The notes under the pieces are model-generated. The model made no database searches. It saw only the letters and a program-made list of their open reading frames with translations, and was not told the DNA's origin. DNA of 64,000 nt from Paenibacillus psychroresistens (GTDB lineage: Bacteria; Bacillota; Bacilli; Paenibacillales; NBRC-103111). The position numbers and the translations under genes are program-made. Numbering within the stretch: position 1 is the stretch's first letter; each line of letters starts with the position of its first letter. The stretch lies in contig NZ_CP034235.1 in assembly GCF_009728935.1 (NCBI RefSeq), forward strand, positions 5,407,501 through 5,471,500. The letters run 5' to 3'. This document shows positions 46,374 to 54,642 of this stretch, piece after piece.

Positions 46374-48089
46374 TTATACTTTCTTAGATTTAAGGAATAA
46401 AACAACAGCTTCTTCTGTAATAGGCTTGCAGAAGTAATAACCTTGCAAATAATTACAGCCCCCTTGCTTCACAAAAGCATATTGCTCTTCGGTTTCAACA
46501 CCTTCGGCAGTTACGGTAAGCTTTAACTTATGCACAAGATCTACGATTGAATTAAAAATTTCCTGCTCTCCCGGATTACCAACGATGTCTTGTACGAAAG
46601 ATTTATCGATTTTCAGATGATTAATAGGCAGCTTACGCAAATAGTTTAAAGAAGAATACCCAGTCCCAAAATCATCTAAAGCAATATGTATACCTCTTTC
46701 CTTCAGGAGCAGCAGCGGCTCTATGCTTGAATCCAATGACCCAATCAGCATAGTTTCAGTAATTTCCAGCTCTAACATATCCGGTCTTGCCCCTTCTTCC
46801 GCAAGGCATCTAAAAACCATATCCACAAAATCAAATCTAGTAAGCTGCATCGCCGAAATATTCACACATACCTTAAATGGAATAAACCCATTCTCGCTCA
46901 TACGTACGATAAATTGACAGGCTTTACGTAAAACCCATTCACCCAGCTCGACAATAAAACCAGTTTGCTCCGCAATCGGGATAAAATCTGCAGGGCTGAT
47001 ATAGCCATGAGAAGGATGCTTCCAACGCAGCAATGCTTCGACACCACGAATGCCATTAGTTTCGAAATCCTGCTGGGGCTGATAATACAATTCAAATTCA
47101 TTTTCTGCGAGTGCTCTTTTGAAGGACTGCTCTAATTCAACACGCAATGCCGCCATTTCACTCATTTGCGGTTCATATACGCAATACGTATTTCTCCCTG
47201 CTGCTTTAGCTTGATTCAAAGCAATGTCGGTATGTTTAACCATGGTATCTGCTGTCACACCATGATCTGGATAGATGGCTATGCCAATGCTGACGGTTAC
47301 CGATACATTCATCTCTTGATTAATTATCAACTGAGCGGCTGCCTTTTGGATATTCTTTATATTTGATTCTAGCCCTAAATCGGAATCTGTAAGTGCTAAA
47401 TACATCGCAAACCGATTCCCACTTAGCCTTGCTGCAAAGCCATCTTTTGGCATAAATCCTTGAATTCGAGCAACGAACTCTTTCAATACAGCATCACCTA
47501 AAGTATGCCCTAAAGAATCATTGATTTTCTTAAAATTATCGAGATCAAAAAACAAGACCGCTGTCCTAGCAGCCTCATTCGAATTAGCTTTACACATTTG
47601 CTCTAATTTACGAAAAAAGAATCGCTGATTTGGCAATTTAGTTAGGGTATCATAAAAGGATAATTCTTCGATCGCCTTTTCCATTTCGATAAAAACCGAG
47701 ACATCGTGTAGAATTCCAATAATGCTTTTTATGATTCCTGATTTGTTTATAATGGGTGTTAAACAGCACTCAAATCTGCTCAAAGTCCCATTAGACAGCT
47801 GCATCGCGATAATAAAAACCTCAGTAGATTTGGTTATCTGCAGCTGTTGAAGTGAATGCTTCCAACGTTGAATCGATGTTTCCAATTCCAAGAAAGAGCA
47901 AAACAACCGTCCAATTACGGCGTCTTTCGCAATTCCTGCCTGGCTGCAAAATGTAGAATTTGCGAATTGGACTTCTCCATTGCTATTCACTCTAAATATA
48001 GCATCATGGGCATTCTCAACCAAGCTGCGATATTCTTCATGACTTTCCGCAAAATCCTTAGCGGTACGCAGCTTATTGATCGTATTCAT
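46374..48089 (-). CDS. PAS-GGDEF-EAL protein, probable c-di-GMP phosphodiesterase
   Basis: This 571-residue cytoplasmic protein has a PAS domain (about 15-130), a GGDEF domain (about 140-305) whose active-site loop reads SGNRF instead of GGDEF, and an EAL domain (about 315-571). The EAL domain keeps the catalytic set: EALLRW, NISAMQL, LEITETML, LDDFGTGYSSL, KIDKSFV, EGVETEEQ. The GGDEF part is therefore likely inactive or regulatory, and the enzyme should hydrolyse c-di-GMP. AGGTGG precedes the ATG. No membrane segment. Confidence 0.9.
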   Translation of the reverse strand: MNTINKLRTAKDFAESHEEYRSLVENAHDAIFRVNSNGEVQFANSTFCSQAGIAKDAVIGRLFCSFLELETSIQRWKHSLQQLQITKSTEVFIIAMQLSNGTLSRFECCLTPIINKSGIIKSIIGILHDVSVFIEMEKAIEELSFYDTLTKLPNQRFFFRKLEQMCKANSNEAARTAVLFFDLDNFKKINDSLGHTLGDAVLKEFVARIQGFMPKDGFAARLSGNRFAMYLALTDSDLGLESNIKNIQKAAAQLIINQEMNVSVTVSIGIAIYPDHGVTADTMVKHTDIALNQAKAAGRNTYCVYEPQMSEMAALRVELEQSFKRALAENEFELYYQPQQDFETNGIRGVEALLRWKHPSHGYISPADFIPIAEQTGFIVELGEWVLRKACQFIVRMSENGFIPFKVCVNISAMQLTRFDFVDMVFRCLAEEGARPDMLELEITETMLIGSLDSSIEPLLLLKERGIHIALDDFGTGYSSLNYLRKLPINHLKIDKSFVQDIVGNPGEQEIFNSIVDLVHKLKLTVTAEGVETEEQYAFVKQGGCNYLQGYYFCKPITEEAVVLFLKSKKV

Positions 48090-48161
48090 CTATATTCCAC
48101 CTAAATTAAGTATTGTGTTATCAGTATAAACAAAAAATCTCCGCTCATATAGTTTTTTTTC

Positions 48162-50033
48162 TCAATCGGATTGACTATCCCTGTCAGGAAGCTGGCTAAC
48201 ATAGCTATCCGAATAATGAAGCAGTTTTAATGCCCGTTCGAACTCACTTTCCGTAGCTTCTATTGGCTTGGATCCATCTCCATAAATCGGATAATGCTTA
48301 CCGTCGCCAAATCCACTTCCAGAAGTAAAGAGCTCACTGCTGTTTACAAAAGATCCTTTTGGTAAATAATATTGTTCGGGCAGCAAATTGCTGTCTACTT
48401 GATTTAGAATATCTTGACCGAAATGCAAGTGATTTTCCATGGATATACCCAGCATATTCGCAATAGTTGGCACGATATCCACCTGTCCGCCCAGCTGTTC
48501 GAATCGAGCCGGATAGGTAATTCCCGGTGATGCCATGATTAATGGAATATTGACCATTTCATTATAGTCATATTCACGTCCATAAATTTCTTGCATCAAT
48601 GCTTTTTCATCGCGGTTCAGAGATGTAACCGGCAAGCCGACATGATCACCATAGATGAAAATTAAGCTATTATCCCAGACTCCACGTTGCTTCAAATCTG
48701 CAATGAATAAGCCTAATGCGTAATCGGCATAATTTTGTGCGCGAACATAATCACCTACAAAATTGCCTTCATAACGCTCCGGCAAAGTCATCTTATATTT
48801 ATCCTCAGGAATAGTGAATGGATGATGGGCAGTCATGGAAATGACTTGTGCATAGAACGGATTATCCTTGTGATCCATCTTCTCAAGCTCCGCAGCCGTC
48901 TTCGCGTACAAAACTTCATCCGAGGAACCAAAAAACACCTTATCGTCTTCGCCGAAGAAAGATTTATCGTAGTAACGATCAAATCCCAAACCTTTATAAA
49001 GCTCGCCGCGATTCCAGAATTCCACTACATTAGTATGAAAGGTTGCGGTATCGTAGCCTTGCTCCTTGACTAACTTAGGCAAGCTCGGCAGCTGCTTATC
49101 TGCATACATTTGCGTAGCTGCGCCTTGCGGTGGAATATAGAATGAAGTATTGACCACAAACTCAGCGTCTGAAGTATTCCCTTGCCCTACTTGCTGATAG
49201 AAATGCGGAAAGTAAAAATTCTCTTTCACCAAGCTATTCATTACTGGCGTTATTTCATGGCCATCTATCTTTAGATTAATTAGAAAGTTTTGAAAGGATT
49301 CCAGTTGAATAATGATCACATTCTTGCCTTTAGCCGCACCCGTCATAATCGATGTGGATGGCTTAGTAACACCTTTAAGTGCATCTATTGAAGCTTGGGT
49401 TATTTGATCAAATGGGATCAATTCTGTTTTTTCTCTATCTAATAAAGTGTAGATCTCATAATTCATTATTCCCATCTGCTCTGCCTTAACTACATCATTC
49501 ATACTAGCCCGATTTGGTAGAACATTAAAAAAACATATAAGAGCCGACAAACCGAATAAAATCGCAATAACCCGACGTTTTTCCTTGCGCTCAAAAGCCT
49601 TTTTCCACTGCAACAGCTGTTTACGCCGAAGTAGAATATAAATAAGCACAACCACATCCGTAAAAATAAATAAAAAATACGGGTCCATCAATGAAAACAC
49701 ACTATTACTTACAGCTGTTACTTGGTTTACTTGCTTAAGTGCATGGTAGGTTACTACTACACCATAATATTTGTAATACATTATCACTGCAAAATAAATA
49801 CCGGTAATTAACAAATTGACAAATACGTAAATTTTCAGCTTACGCTTCGACGCGAACCATTCTATTAAACAGAATACAACAAGCACAAATGGAACTTCCT
49901 TCAGCAGCGTTGTCCATGAGGGACCATCTTCAAATATAATGAACCACGCCAAATAGCTTTTTAACAGCATAAGTAGTGGAAATAATACCAACGCCCTCGT
50001 ACTTAACATTTGTTTCAGCTTGGCTAAAATCAT
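48162..50033 (-). CDS. LTA synthase family membrane sulfatase-fold protein
   Basis: This 623-residue protein has five N-terminal transmembrane helices (about 1-190) and an extracellular sulfatase-type domain. The catalytic threonine lies in GQGNTSDAEFVVNTSFY, and metal-site elements VIIQLESFQN and FIYGDHVGLP are present. It belongs to the LtaS family, which polymerises glycerol phosphate from phosphatidylglycerol into lipoteichoic acid or primes it. The longest frame begins at TTG 50051, which overlaps the AAAGGATGG site, so ATG 50033 is used. Single gene. Confidence 0.9.
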   Translation of the reverse strand: MILAKLKQMLSTRALVLFPLLMLLKSYLAWFIIFEDGPSWTTLLKEVPFVLVVFCLIEWFASKRKLKIYVFVNLLITGIYFAVIMYYKYYGVVVTYHALKQVNQVTAVSNSVFSLMDPYFLFIFTDVVVLIYILLRRKQLLQWKKAFERKEKRRVIAILFGLSALICFFNVLPNRASMNDVVKAEQMGIMNYEIYTLLDREKTELIPFDQITQASIDALKGVTKPSTSIMTGAAKGKNVIIIQLESFQNFLINLKIDGHEITPVMNSLVKENFYFPHFYQQVGQGNTSDAEFVVNTSFYIPPQGAATQMYADKQLPSLPKLVKEQGYDTATFHTNVVEFWNRGELYKGLGFDRYYDKSFFGEDDKVFFGSSDEVLYAKTAAELEKMDHKDNPFYAQVISMTAHHPFTIPEDKYKMTLPERYEGNFVGDYVRAQNYADYALGLFIADLKQRGVWDNSLIFIYGDHVGLPVTSLNRDEKALMQEIYGREYDYNEMVNIPLIMASPGITYPARFEQLGGQVDIVPTIANMLGISMENHLHFGQDILNQVDSNLLPEQYYLPKGSFVNSSELFTSGSGFGDGKHYPIYGDGSKPIEATESEFERALKLLHYSDSYVSQLPDRDSQSD

Positions 50034-50220
50034 GCCGCACCATCCTTTCAATCAAAGTCCAATCTAGCATGTCTATTATATTAAATGCATTCTATTAATT
50101 CAACTTCATCTCTATTCCAACACCATGACAAAATAGACCATCTCTTGTGACTTAGTTTGTATGCTTACAAACTATTCAGCAAAAGACAGCCTTATGACGC
50201 ATTATCAAATATAAATGGAG

Positions 50221-50421
50221 TTATTTTCTGAAATTCTCTAATTGTTTATCAATATATTTAGAAGCTGCTGCATCAATATATACTTCACCACAACTACATT
50301 TCTGAGCAGGTATTTTTTCAATAGTAAATTTCTTGCCATTCTCTTCAATTTCCATGGATTCCATACTATTACTCAACGCTTTATGGCCACAAACTACACA
50401 CTGTGATAATTTAATTGTCAT
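50221..50421 (-). CDS. YgiT-type zinc finger protein
   Basis: This 66-residue protein has paired cysteines CVVCGHK and CSCGEVYID, the YgiT/MqsA N-terminal zinc-ribbon pattern, followed by a short helix KYIDKQLENF. There is no C-terminal helix-turn-helix, so it is the short, zinc-finger-only form that is often the antitoxin-like half of a toxin-antitoxin pair. No toxin-like partner was found immediately next to it. AAAGAGGTG lies upstream of the ATG. Confidence 0.85.
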   Translation of the reverse strand: MTIKLSQCVVCGHKALSNSMESMEIEENGKKFTIEKIPAQKCSCGEVYIDAAASKYIDKQLENFRK

Positions 50422-50499
50422 TGTCTTTTCACACCTCTTTATTGGACTATAATGTCTAAACCTTCTTCATAATTCCACTCTTCATAGAAATGAGAAAGC

Positions 50500-51156
50500 T
50501 TATGAATACTCCGCTGTATCCCTCTTGTACGACAAGTAAAGAACAAGAACAGCAGCAAACACAAACAAAACACCACTAATATTAAATAAAGAGTTTCTAG
50601 ATGAAGTATTAAATGCTATGAAACTTACTGAGCATAACACGAATGAGACCAAAGTTGCTGATAGAAAAATTTTGTAGGGCTTTTTCTTAGATTTAAGCGA
50701 GAAACCAAAGCCTCCATTAAATATTCGCAAATATATAGCTATTGTAATAGCGATCGTTCCTGATAACGTCTGCATCACATATGTTTTTATGCCAAATGAG
50801 TTATCCAGGTCTGACATTTCTAAATATCCATAATGCATGGCTAAAGTTGAAATTCCAAATTGCATGGAAGCATATACAACCAAACCGCTTAATACCACAA
50901 TAATAGATTTTATGATACTCTCTTTAAAGAAGAATACTAGAAAGAAGATTAATAAAGGCGGCATAACCACTATAACAAACGTTGAATTCCAAACCGTAAT
51001 AAAATAAGTAACTACAGTAATAATGATAACCGAATAAAGAAACTCTTTTTTGAAATGAAGAATTTTACAATTAAAGAGTGAAAGCATTAATAGAAGCAGT
51101 CCACAATACTCAAACCCGGAAAATAATAGATATCCAAAAAAATCATGAAGGTATAT
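50500..51156 (-). CDS. Polytopic membrane protein resembling the sensor half of AgrC-type kinases
   Basis: The clear open frame from ATG 51087 gives 195 residues with about six hydrophobic helices and no histidine-kinase domain, resembling the membrane input module of AgrC-like receptors. The frame stays open and protein-like upstream of that ATG (LHDFFGYLLFSGFEYCG), where no ATG, GTG or TTG occurs. AAGGAG sits nine bases before an ATA codon at 51156, the upstream bound used here; a one-base loss in a run of seven T at about 51136-51142 is another explanation. The gene is divergent from a LytTR regulator. Function inferred only from topology and context. Confidence 0.55.
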   Translation of the reverse strand: MYLHDFFGYLLFSGFEYCGLLLLMLSLFNCKILHFKKEFLYSVIIITVVTYFITVWNSTFVIVVMPPLLIFFLVFFFKESIIKSIIVVLSGLVVYASMQFGISTLAMHYGYLEMSDLDNSFGIKTYVMQTLSGTIAITIAIYLRIFNGGFGFSLKSKKKPYKIFLSATLVSFVLCSVSFIAFNTSSRNSLFNISGVLFVFAAVLVLYLSYKRDTAEYS

Positions 51157-51240
51157 ATTTCCCCACTCCTTACTGCCTTATGAGTCCATATTACTACGCT
51201 GTGTTTTAACTGTCTATCTGTTATGGGAATTATTTAATTA

Positions 51241-51330
51241 GAAATTAATTACCAAAAGAAGGGGTTTGTTGGATTGTGTCGAATCCTAACTAAATTGATA
51301 TATTAATTTCTATAGTTAAATGGAAATTAA
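51241..51330 (+). promoter_or_regulatory. Divergent control region with repeated GAAATTAA octamers
   Basis: GAAATTAA occurs at 51241-51248 and 51323-51330, and its complement TTAATTTC at 51303-51310. The latter two form a perfect 8-bp inverted repeat with a 12-base gap. A possible promoter, TTGTGT (51274-51279) and GATATA (51297-51302), 17 bases apart, precedes the LytTR gene and abuts the inverted repeat. Confidence 0.45.
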
Positions 51331-51353
51331 CCCAAAGTTTGGAGGCATTAAAT

Positions 51354-51758
51354 ATGGACAATAAAGAAAGCGGAAACGAAGAAATGATATTTGCTTTTAA
51401 TGATAAGAATCAAATAGTCATGTTCAAAGCTCCTGAAATTCTATATATTGAAGAAGGCAACAAATTTTTCATAGTTCGAACATTTGAATCATCGACAAAA
51501 TGCGTTTTTCCATCCTTTGATATTTTTGAAATAATGGAGAAGCTAGAATATTTCAGATTCGTCAATAGTGGTCTCATGGCTAATATGAATCAAATTAGAG
51601 CTTATGATACTAACAACAACACCTTATATTTCAATGAAGAAATTAAAATCAACGCAGTTAGCGCTTCAATTAAATATATTGCCAATAATATCTCACAAGC
51701 CAATAACAAAGCTCAACAAACTAAATTTTTGAACAAGATATTACCATTTATGACATAA
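51354..51758 (+). CDS. Stand-alone LytTR DNA-binding regulator
   Basis: This 134-residue protein is almost entirely a LytTR domain: ILYIEEGNKFFIVRTFE, an LEYFRFVNSGLMANMNQI segment corresponding to the conserved HRSYLVN region, then the strand KINAVSASIKYI. It has no receiver domain, so it is not a classical phospho-regulator. GGAGGC lies about nine bases before ATG 51354. It faces away from the AgrC-like membrane protein; together they resemble the membrane-inhibitor plus LytTR pairs in which the membrane protein restrains the regulator. That role is inferred. Confidence 0.85.
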   Translation: MDNKESGNEEMIFAFNDKNQIVMFKAPEILYIEEGNKFFIVRTFESSTKCVFPSFDIFEIMEKLEYFRFVNSGLMANMNQIRAYDTNNNTLYFNEEIKINAVSASIKYIANNISQANNKAQQTKFLNKILPFMT

Positions 51759-51767
51759 CACATTACT

Positions 51768-51797
51768 GGCACTCATTTACATGAGTGCCTTTTTTTG
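51768..51797 (+). terminator. Terminator after the LytTR gene
   Basis: GGCACTCAT and ATGAGTGCC form a perfect 9-bp stem with a TTAC loop, followed by seven T residues. Confidence 0.92.
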
Positions 51798-51901
51798 TTT
51801 ATTTTTGGGAATAAACGCATACTTTTCACATTACAATCATATAATAATGCAAATCTGTCTATACTGACTTCTGAAAGAGTTTAGGTAAGGGGATGAAAGA
51901 T

Positions 51902-52204
51902 TTGCAGCGTTTAGGATTGATTCTTTTTATTGCAGCAGCTAGTTTTACAGATGCCATTCTGACCGATTTCGGCTTACGCTTAGGAAGTATCGGTGAAGCA
52001 AATCCGCTAATGCTTTGGCTTTATCAATGGAATGCGATTGCGTTTTTCCTCTTGAAGCTATCTCTGCCACTACTGTTATTGCTGGTTATACCTAAGCTAC
52101 TTTCTAAAGTTCTGCAGAATCTACTATATCTCACAAGTGCAATCTACTTATGCATTCTATCGCTTCATGGAGTTTGGCTGCTTGAGCAGTTTACAACTAT
52201 ATAA
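51902..52204 (+). CDS. DUF5658-type small membrane protein
   Basis: This 100-residue protein has three hydrophobic helices with the pattern SFTDAILTDFGLRLGSIGEANPLM, characteristic of small DUF5658-type integral membrane proteins. The ATG at 51893 directly abuts the AAGGGG site, so the in-frame TTG 51902 is better spaced. Its 3' end overlaps the convergent prepilin peptidase remnant by eight bases. Function unknown. Confidence 0.7.
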   Translation: MQRLGLILFIAAASFTDAILTDFGLRLGSIGEANPLMLWLYQWNAIAFFLLKLSLPLLLLLVIPKLLSKVLQNLLYLTSAIYLCILSLHGVWLLEQFTTI

Positions 52205-52850
52205 TTGCGAACAGATTCCAGTACCACACAAGCAAGTGATTCCCAAAAAGCAATGCGATCATTGCACCGAGTGCAATAAAGGGTCCGAACGGGATAAACG
52301 ACTCTCGTTTAAGCCTGCCTACTCCTATCATCAGCAAGCCAATTAGACAGCCAATAAACGAGGAAAATGCTAATGTTAGTAGAATTAGCTTTACCCCCAT
52401 AACTAACCCGAGCAACGCCATTAGCTTGATATCACCGCCTCCCATTGCAGATTTACCTAATCGCACACTAGCATAAGAGACGAGGAATAACACACCTCCA
52501 CCTACTAGAAATCCCAATAAATATTCCCAAATAGGCAGCTCATGGATCCATAAACGGACTGCCAAATATAACCCCATCGCAGGAAGAATAATCTTGTTAG
52601 GCAACAGCCTGTACTTCAAATCACTAACCGATAAAATAACCAAAATAGAGATTAGCGGATAAATCAGCCATAGCTCGCGTGAATCCGCCACGAAATATGT
52701 TGCAGCAGCAAAGCTGATGCCAGTCGCTAAAGTAAATGATGGAACTGTAGATTCAGCAGCTGCAGCAACAATCACTATCACAGTTTCAACTATAAATGAT
52801 GCACCAACCGCAAAACGCAGGAACCGGTTCAACCAGCACAAATACTCCAT
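52197..52850 (-). pseudogene. Prepilin peptidase (A24 family), 5'-truncated
   Basis: The frame encodes 217 residues, but peptidase homology starts only around TGISFAAATYF (near base 52728). The catalytic aspartate motifs DLKYRLLPNK and MGGGDIKLMALLG and the membrane helices are intact. The N-terminal cytoplasmic domain with the CxxC zinc pairs, expected before this point in full-length enzymes, is missing. Codons from 52729 to 52850 are the antisense of a cell-surface repeat gene and not real peptidase sequence. The ATG at 52850 has no ribosome site. Presumably nonfunctional for type IV prepilin processing unless a new start arose. Confidence 0.75.
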
Positions 52851-53869
52851 AACGGTACTTTGAGCGGCACTTATCCAGAAGGCAACACATTAACTTTCGC
52901 TAAAGCATCTAACCCATCACACGGTACAGTCACAGTCAACACAACCACTGGTGCTTTCACTTACACACCAGCATCAAATTACAGTGGAACTGACAGCTTT
53001 ACCTTTAAAGTAAGTGATGGCAGTTTAACGTCAGCTGCGGCTAAAGTAAGCATTACAGTATCAGCAACCGTTGCAGTACCGACAACAAATCTAGTTAGCG
53101 GATCGATCGTTGCCAATAACAGCACGATTATACTCAGTTCCTTAACACCTGGTGCAACGATCTACTATATACAACTAACGGATCTACACCAACGACATAC
53201 AGTTCACGCGGCACTATTGGATCAAGCTCAGCAACTATAAACATCATTGGACCAGCGGGTGCAACAGTTAACGTTCGAGCTTTCGCAGTTAAGTCTGGGT
53301 TGACCTCTAGTGCAAAAGTGACCTTTAGTTACTCCATTAAAGCTCAAACAGTAGCGCCAAAAGCAAACCCAGTAAGTGGTACAATCGTGGCTAGTGGCGG
53401 TAAGATTAAACTAAGTACAACAACTTCTGGAGCAACGATTTATTACACTACTAATGGATCAACTCCAACAGCTAGCAGTACTAGTGGAACTGATGTGACA
53501 CTTCCATCGGGATCTCCGGGTACAGTAGTGACGGTGAAAGCAATAACAGTCAAAGCTGGAATGAACAACAGCTCAGTATCGACATTTACTTACACAATCA
53601 GAGCTCAAGTAATAGCACCATCAGCTCAAGCAACAGTTACTGATGGTAAAATAACAAGATACAGCTTAATTAAATTACTCGCCTCAACACCAGGAGCAAC
53701 AATTTATTACACAACAAATGGATCCGAGCCAACTACAAGCAGTTCTCGCTATAATTTACCCTACTGGGTGACTGGTCCTAAAAACTCAACCCTAACTATC
53801 AAAGCCATCGCAGTCAAATCCGGAATGGCCAACAGCACAGTCTTCACTATCACCTACACAATCAAATAG
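52729..53869 (+). pseudogene. Cell-surface repeat protein (cadherin-like and chitobiase C-terminal-like repeats), 5'-truncated and frameshifted
   Basis: Read forward, 52729-52812 encodes KVNDGTVDSAAAATITITVS then INDAPTA; a frame change at about 52815 gives AGTGSTSTNTP; a second at about 52850 gives NGTLSGTYPEGNTLTFAKAS through a complete Ig/cadherin-like repeat (FTYTPASNYSGTDSFTFKV). A two-base insertion near 53168 (TACTATATACAAC) moves the frame again into three CHB_HEX_C-like repeats marked by GATIYYTTNGSTPT-type strands and VNVRAFAVKSGL or VTVKAITVKAGM ends. The original protein was probably a large wall protein. The beginning is lost at the 52728 junction. Confidence 0.8.
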
Positions 53870-53892
53870 TCAGCTTTTCCCAAACAAAATGA

Positions 53893-53933
53893 AACAACCT
53901 TAATTCGGTTCATCCGAATTAAGGTTGTTTTCT
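53893..53933 (+). terminator. Strong bidirectional terminator between the surface-protein remnant and the two-component genes
   Basis: The arms AACAACCTTAATTCGG and CCGAATTAAGGTTGTT form a perfect 16-bp stem around TTCAT, with T residues on both strands. It probably serves both convergent transcripts. Confidence 0.93.
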
Positions 53934-53952
53934 AATTTTTTCTTAATAAAAG

Positions 53953-54642
53953 TTAAAGTTCATTCTCATGTAAATAAGCCACTGTTTCAGAGCGGCTGGA
54001 AACATTCAACTTTTTGTATATTACACTCAGATAATTTTTCACAGTGCCCGTTGTTAAGAATAATTCAGTAGCGATAGCTTGATTTGATTTCCCTAGTTTC
54101 AGATTCCTTACGATGTTTCGTTCCTGTATGGATAAACCATCCAACTTTCCATCACGCTGTTGATTCAGATTAGAGGGCTCGATGTTTTCCTTAGAGACCC
54201 GCTCTTCATCATTCTCTAAGGAATGAAGCGTCTGAGCAAGTCGTAATTGAATACTATTGGGATAATTTATTCTGCCATCTAAACAATCCTGAATGGTCGA
54301 AAGTAATTTTTCAGTCTCAATACCCTTAATCAAAAAGCCGCTAGCTCCATAACGAATGGCTTCCCATATATATTCCTCATCCTCAAAGGTTGTCAAAATT
54401 ATTATCTTGGTATCAGGGAATTCTGCTTTAATCTGCTTGGTTGCTTCCAATCCATCCAGCTTAGGCATATGGATGTCCATTAAAACAAGCTGAGGTTGAT
54501 GCAATTGCACTTGCATAATCGTTGCCAAGCCATCTCCCGTTTTAGCCACTATGGTATATTTTTCCTCCATAGTTAGAATGGCAGCTAAACCATCGCGAAT
54601 TAAGGGTTGGTCGTCTGCTATAATAACAGTTGTTTTAGACAA
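53953..54642 (-). CDS. Response regulator, NarL/DesR type (receiver plus LuxR HTH)
   Basis: This 229-residue regulator has a receiver domain (VIIADDQPLIRDGL, phospho-Asp in LVLMDIHMPKLDG, KGIE lysine region) and a C-terminal LuxR HTH (QERNIVRNLKLGKSNQAIAT, TVKNYLSVIYKKLNVSSRSE). Three in-frame starts exist (TTG 54660, GTG 54651, TTG 54642). TGGAGTGA fits TTG 54642 best, overlapping the kinase gene by eight bases. It pairs with the upstream DesK-like kinase. Confidence 0.9.
   Translation of the reverse strand: MSKTTVIIADDQPLIRDGLAAILTMEEKYTIVAKTGDGLATIMQVQLHQPQLVLMDIHMPKLDGLEATKQIKAEFPDTKIIILTTFEDEEYIWEAIRYGASGFLIKGIETEKLLSTIQDCLDGRINYPNSIQLRLAQTLHSLENDEERVSKENIEPSNLNQQRDGKLDGLSIQERNIVRNLKLGKSNQAIATELFLTTGTVKNYLSVIYKKLNVSSRSETVAYLHENEL

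Noticed and set aside
50447..50503. Short minus-strand frame ending SHFYEEWNYEEGLDIIVQ before the YgiT-type gene, considered as a toxin remnant or autoinducer peptide
   Set aside because: It has no start or ribosome site, overlaps the membrane-protein stop, lacks a conserved cysteine or serine ring motif, and does not match the known toxin partner family.
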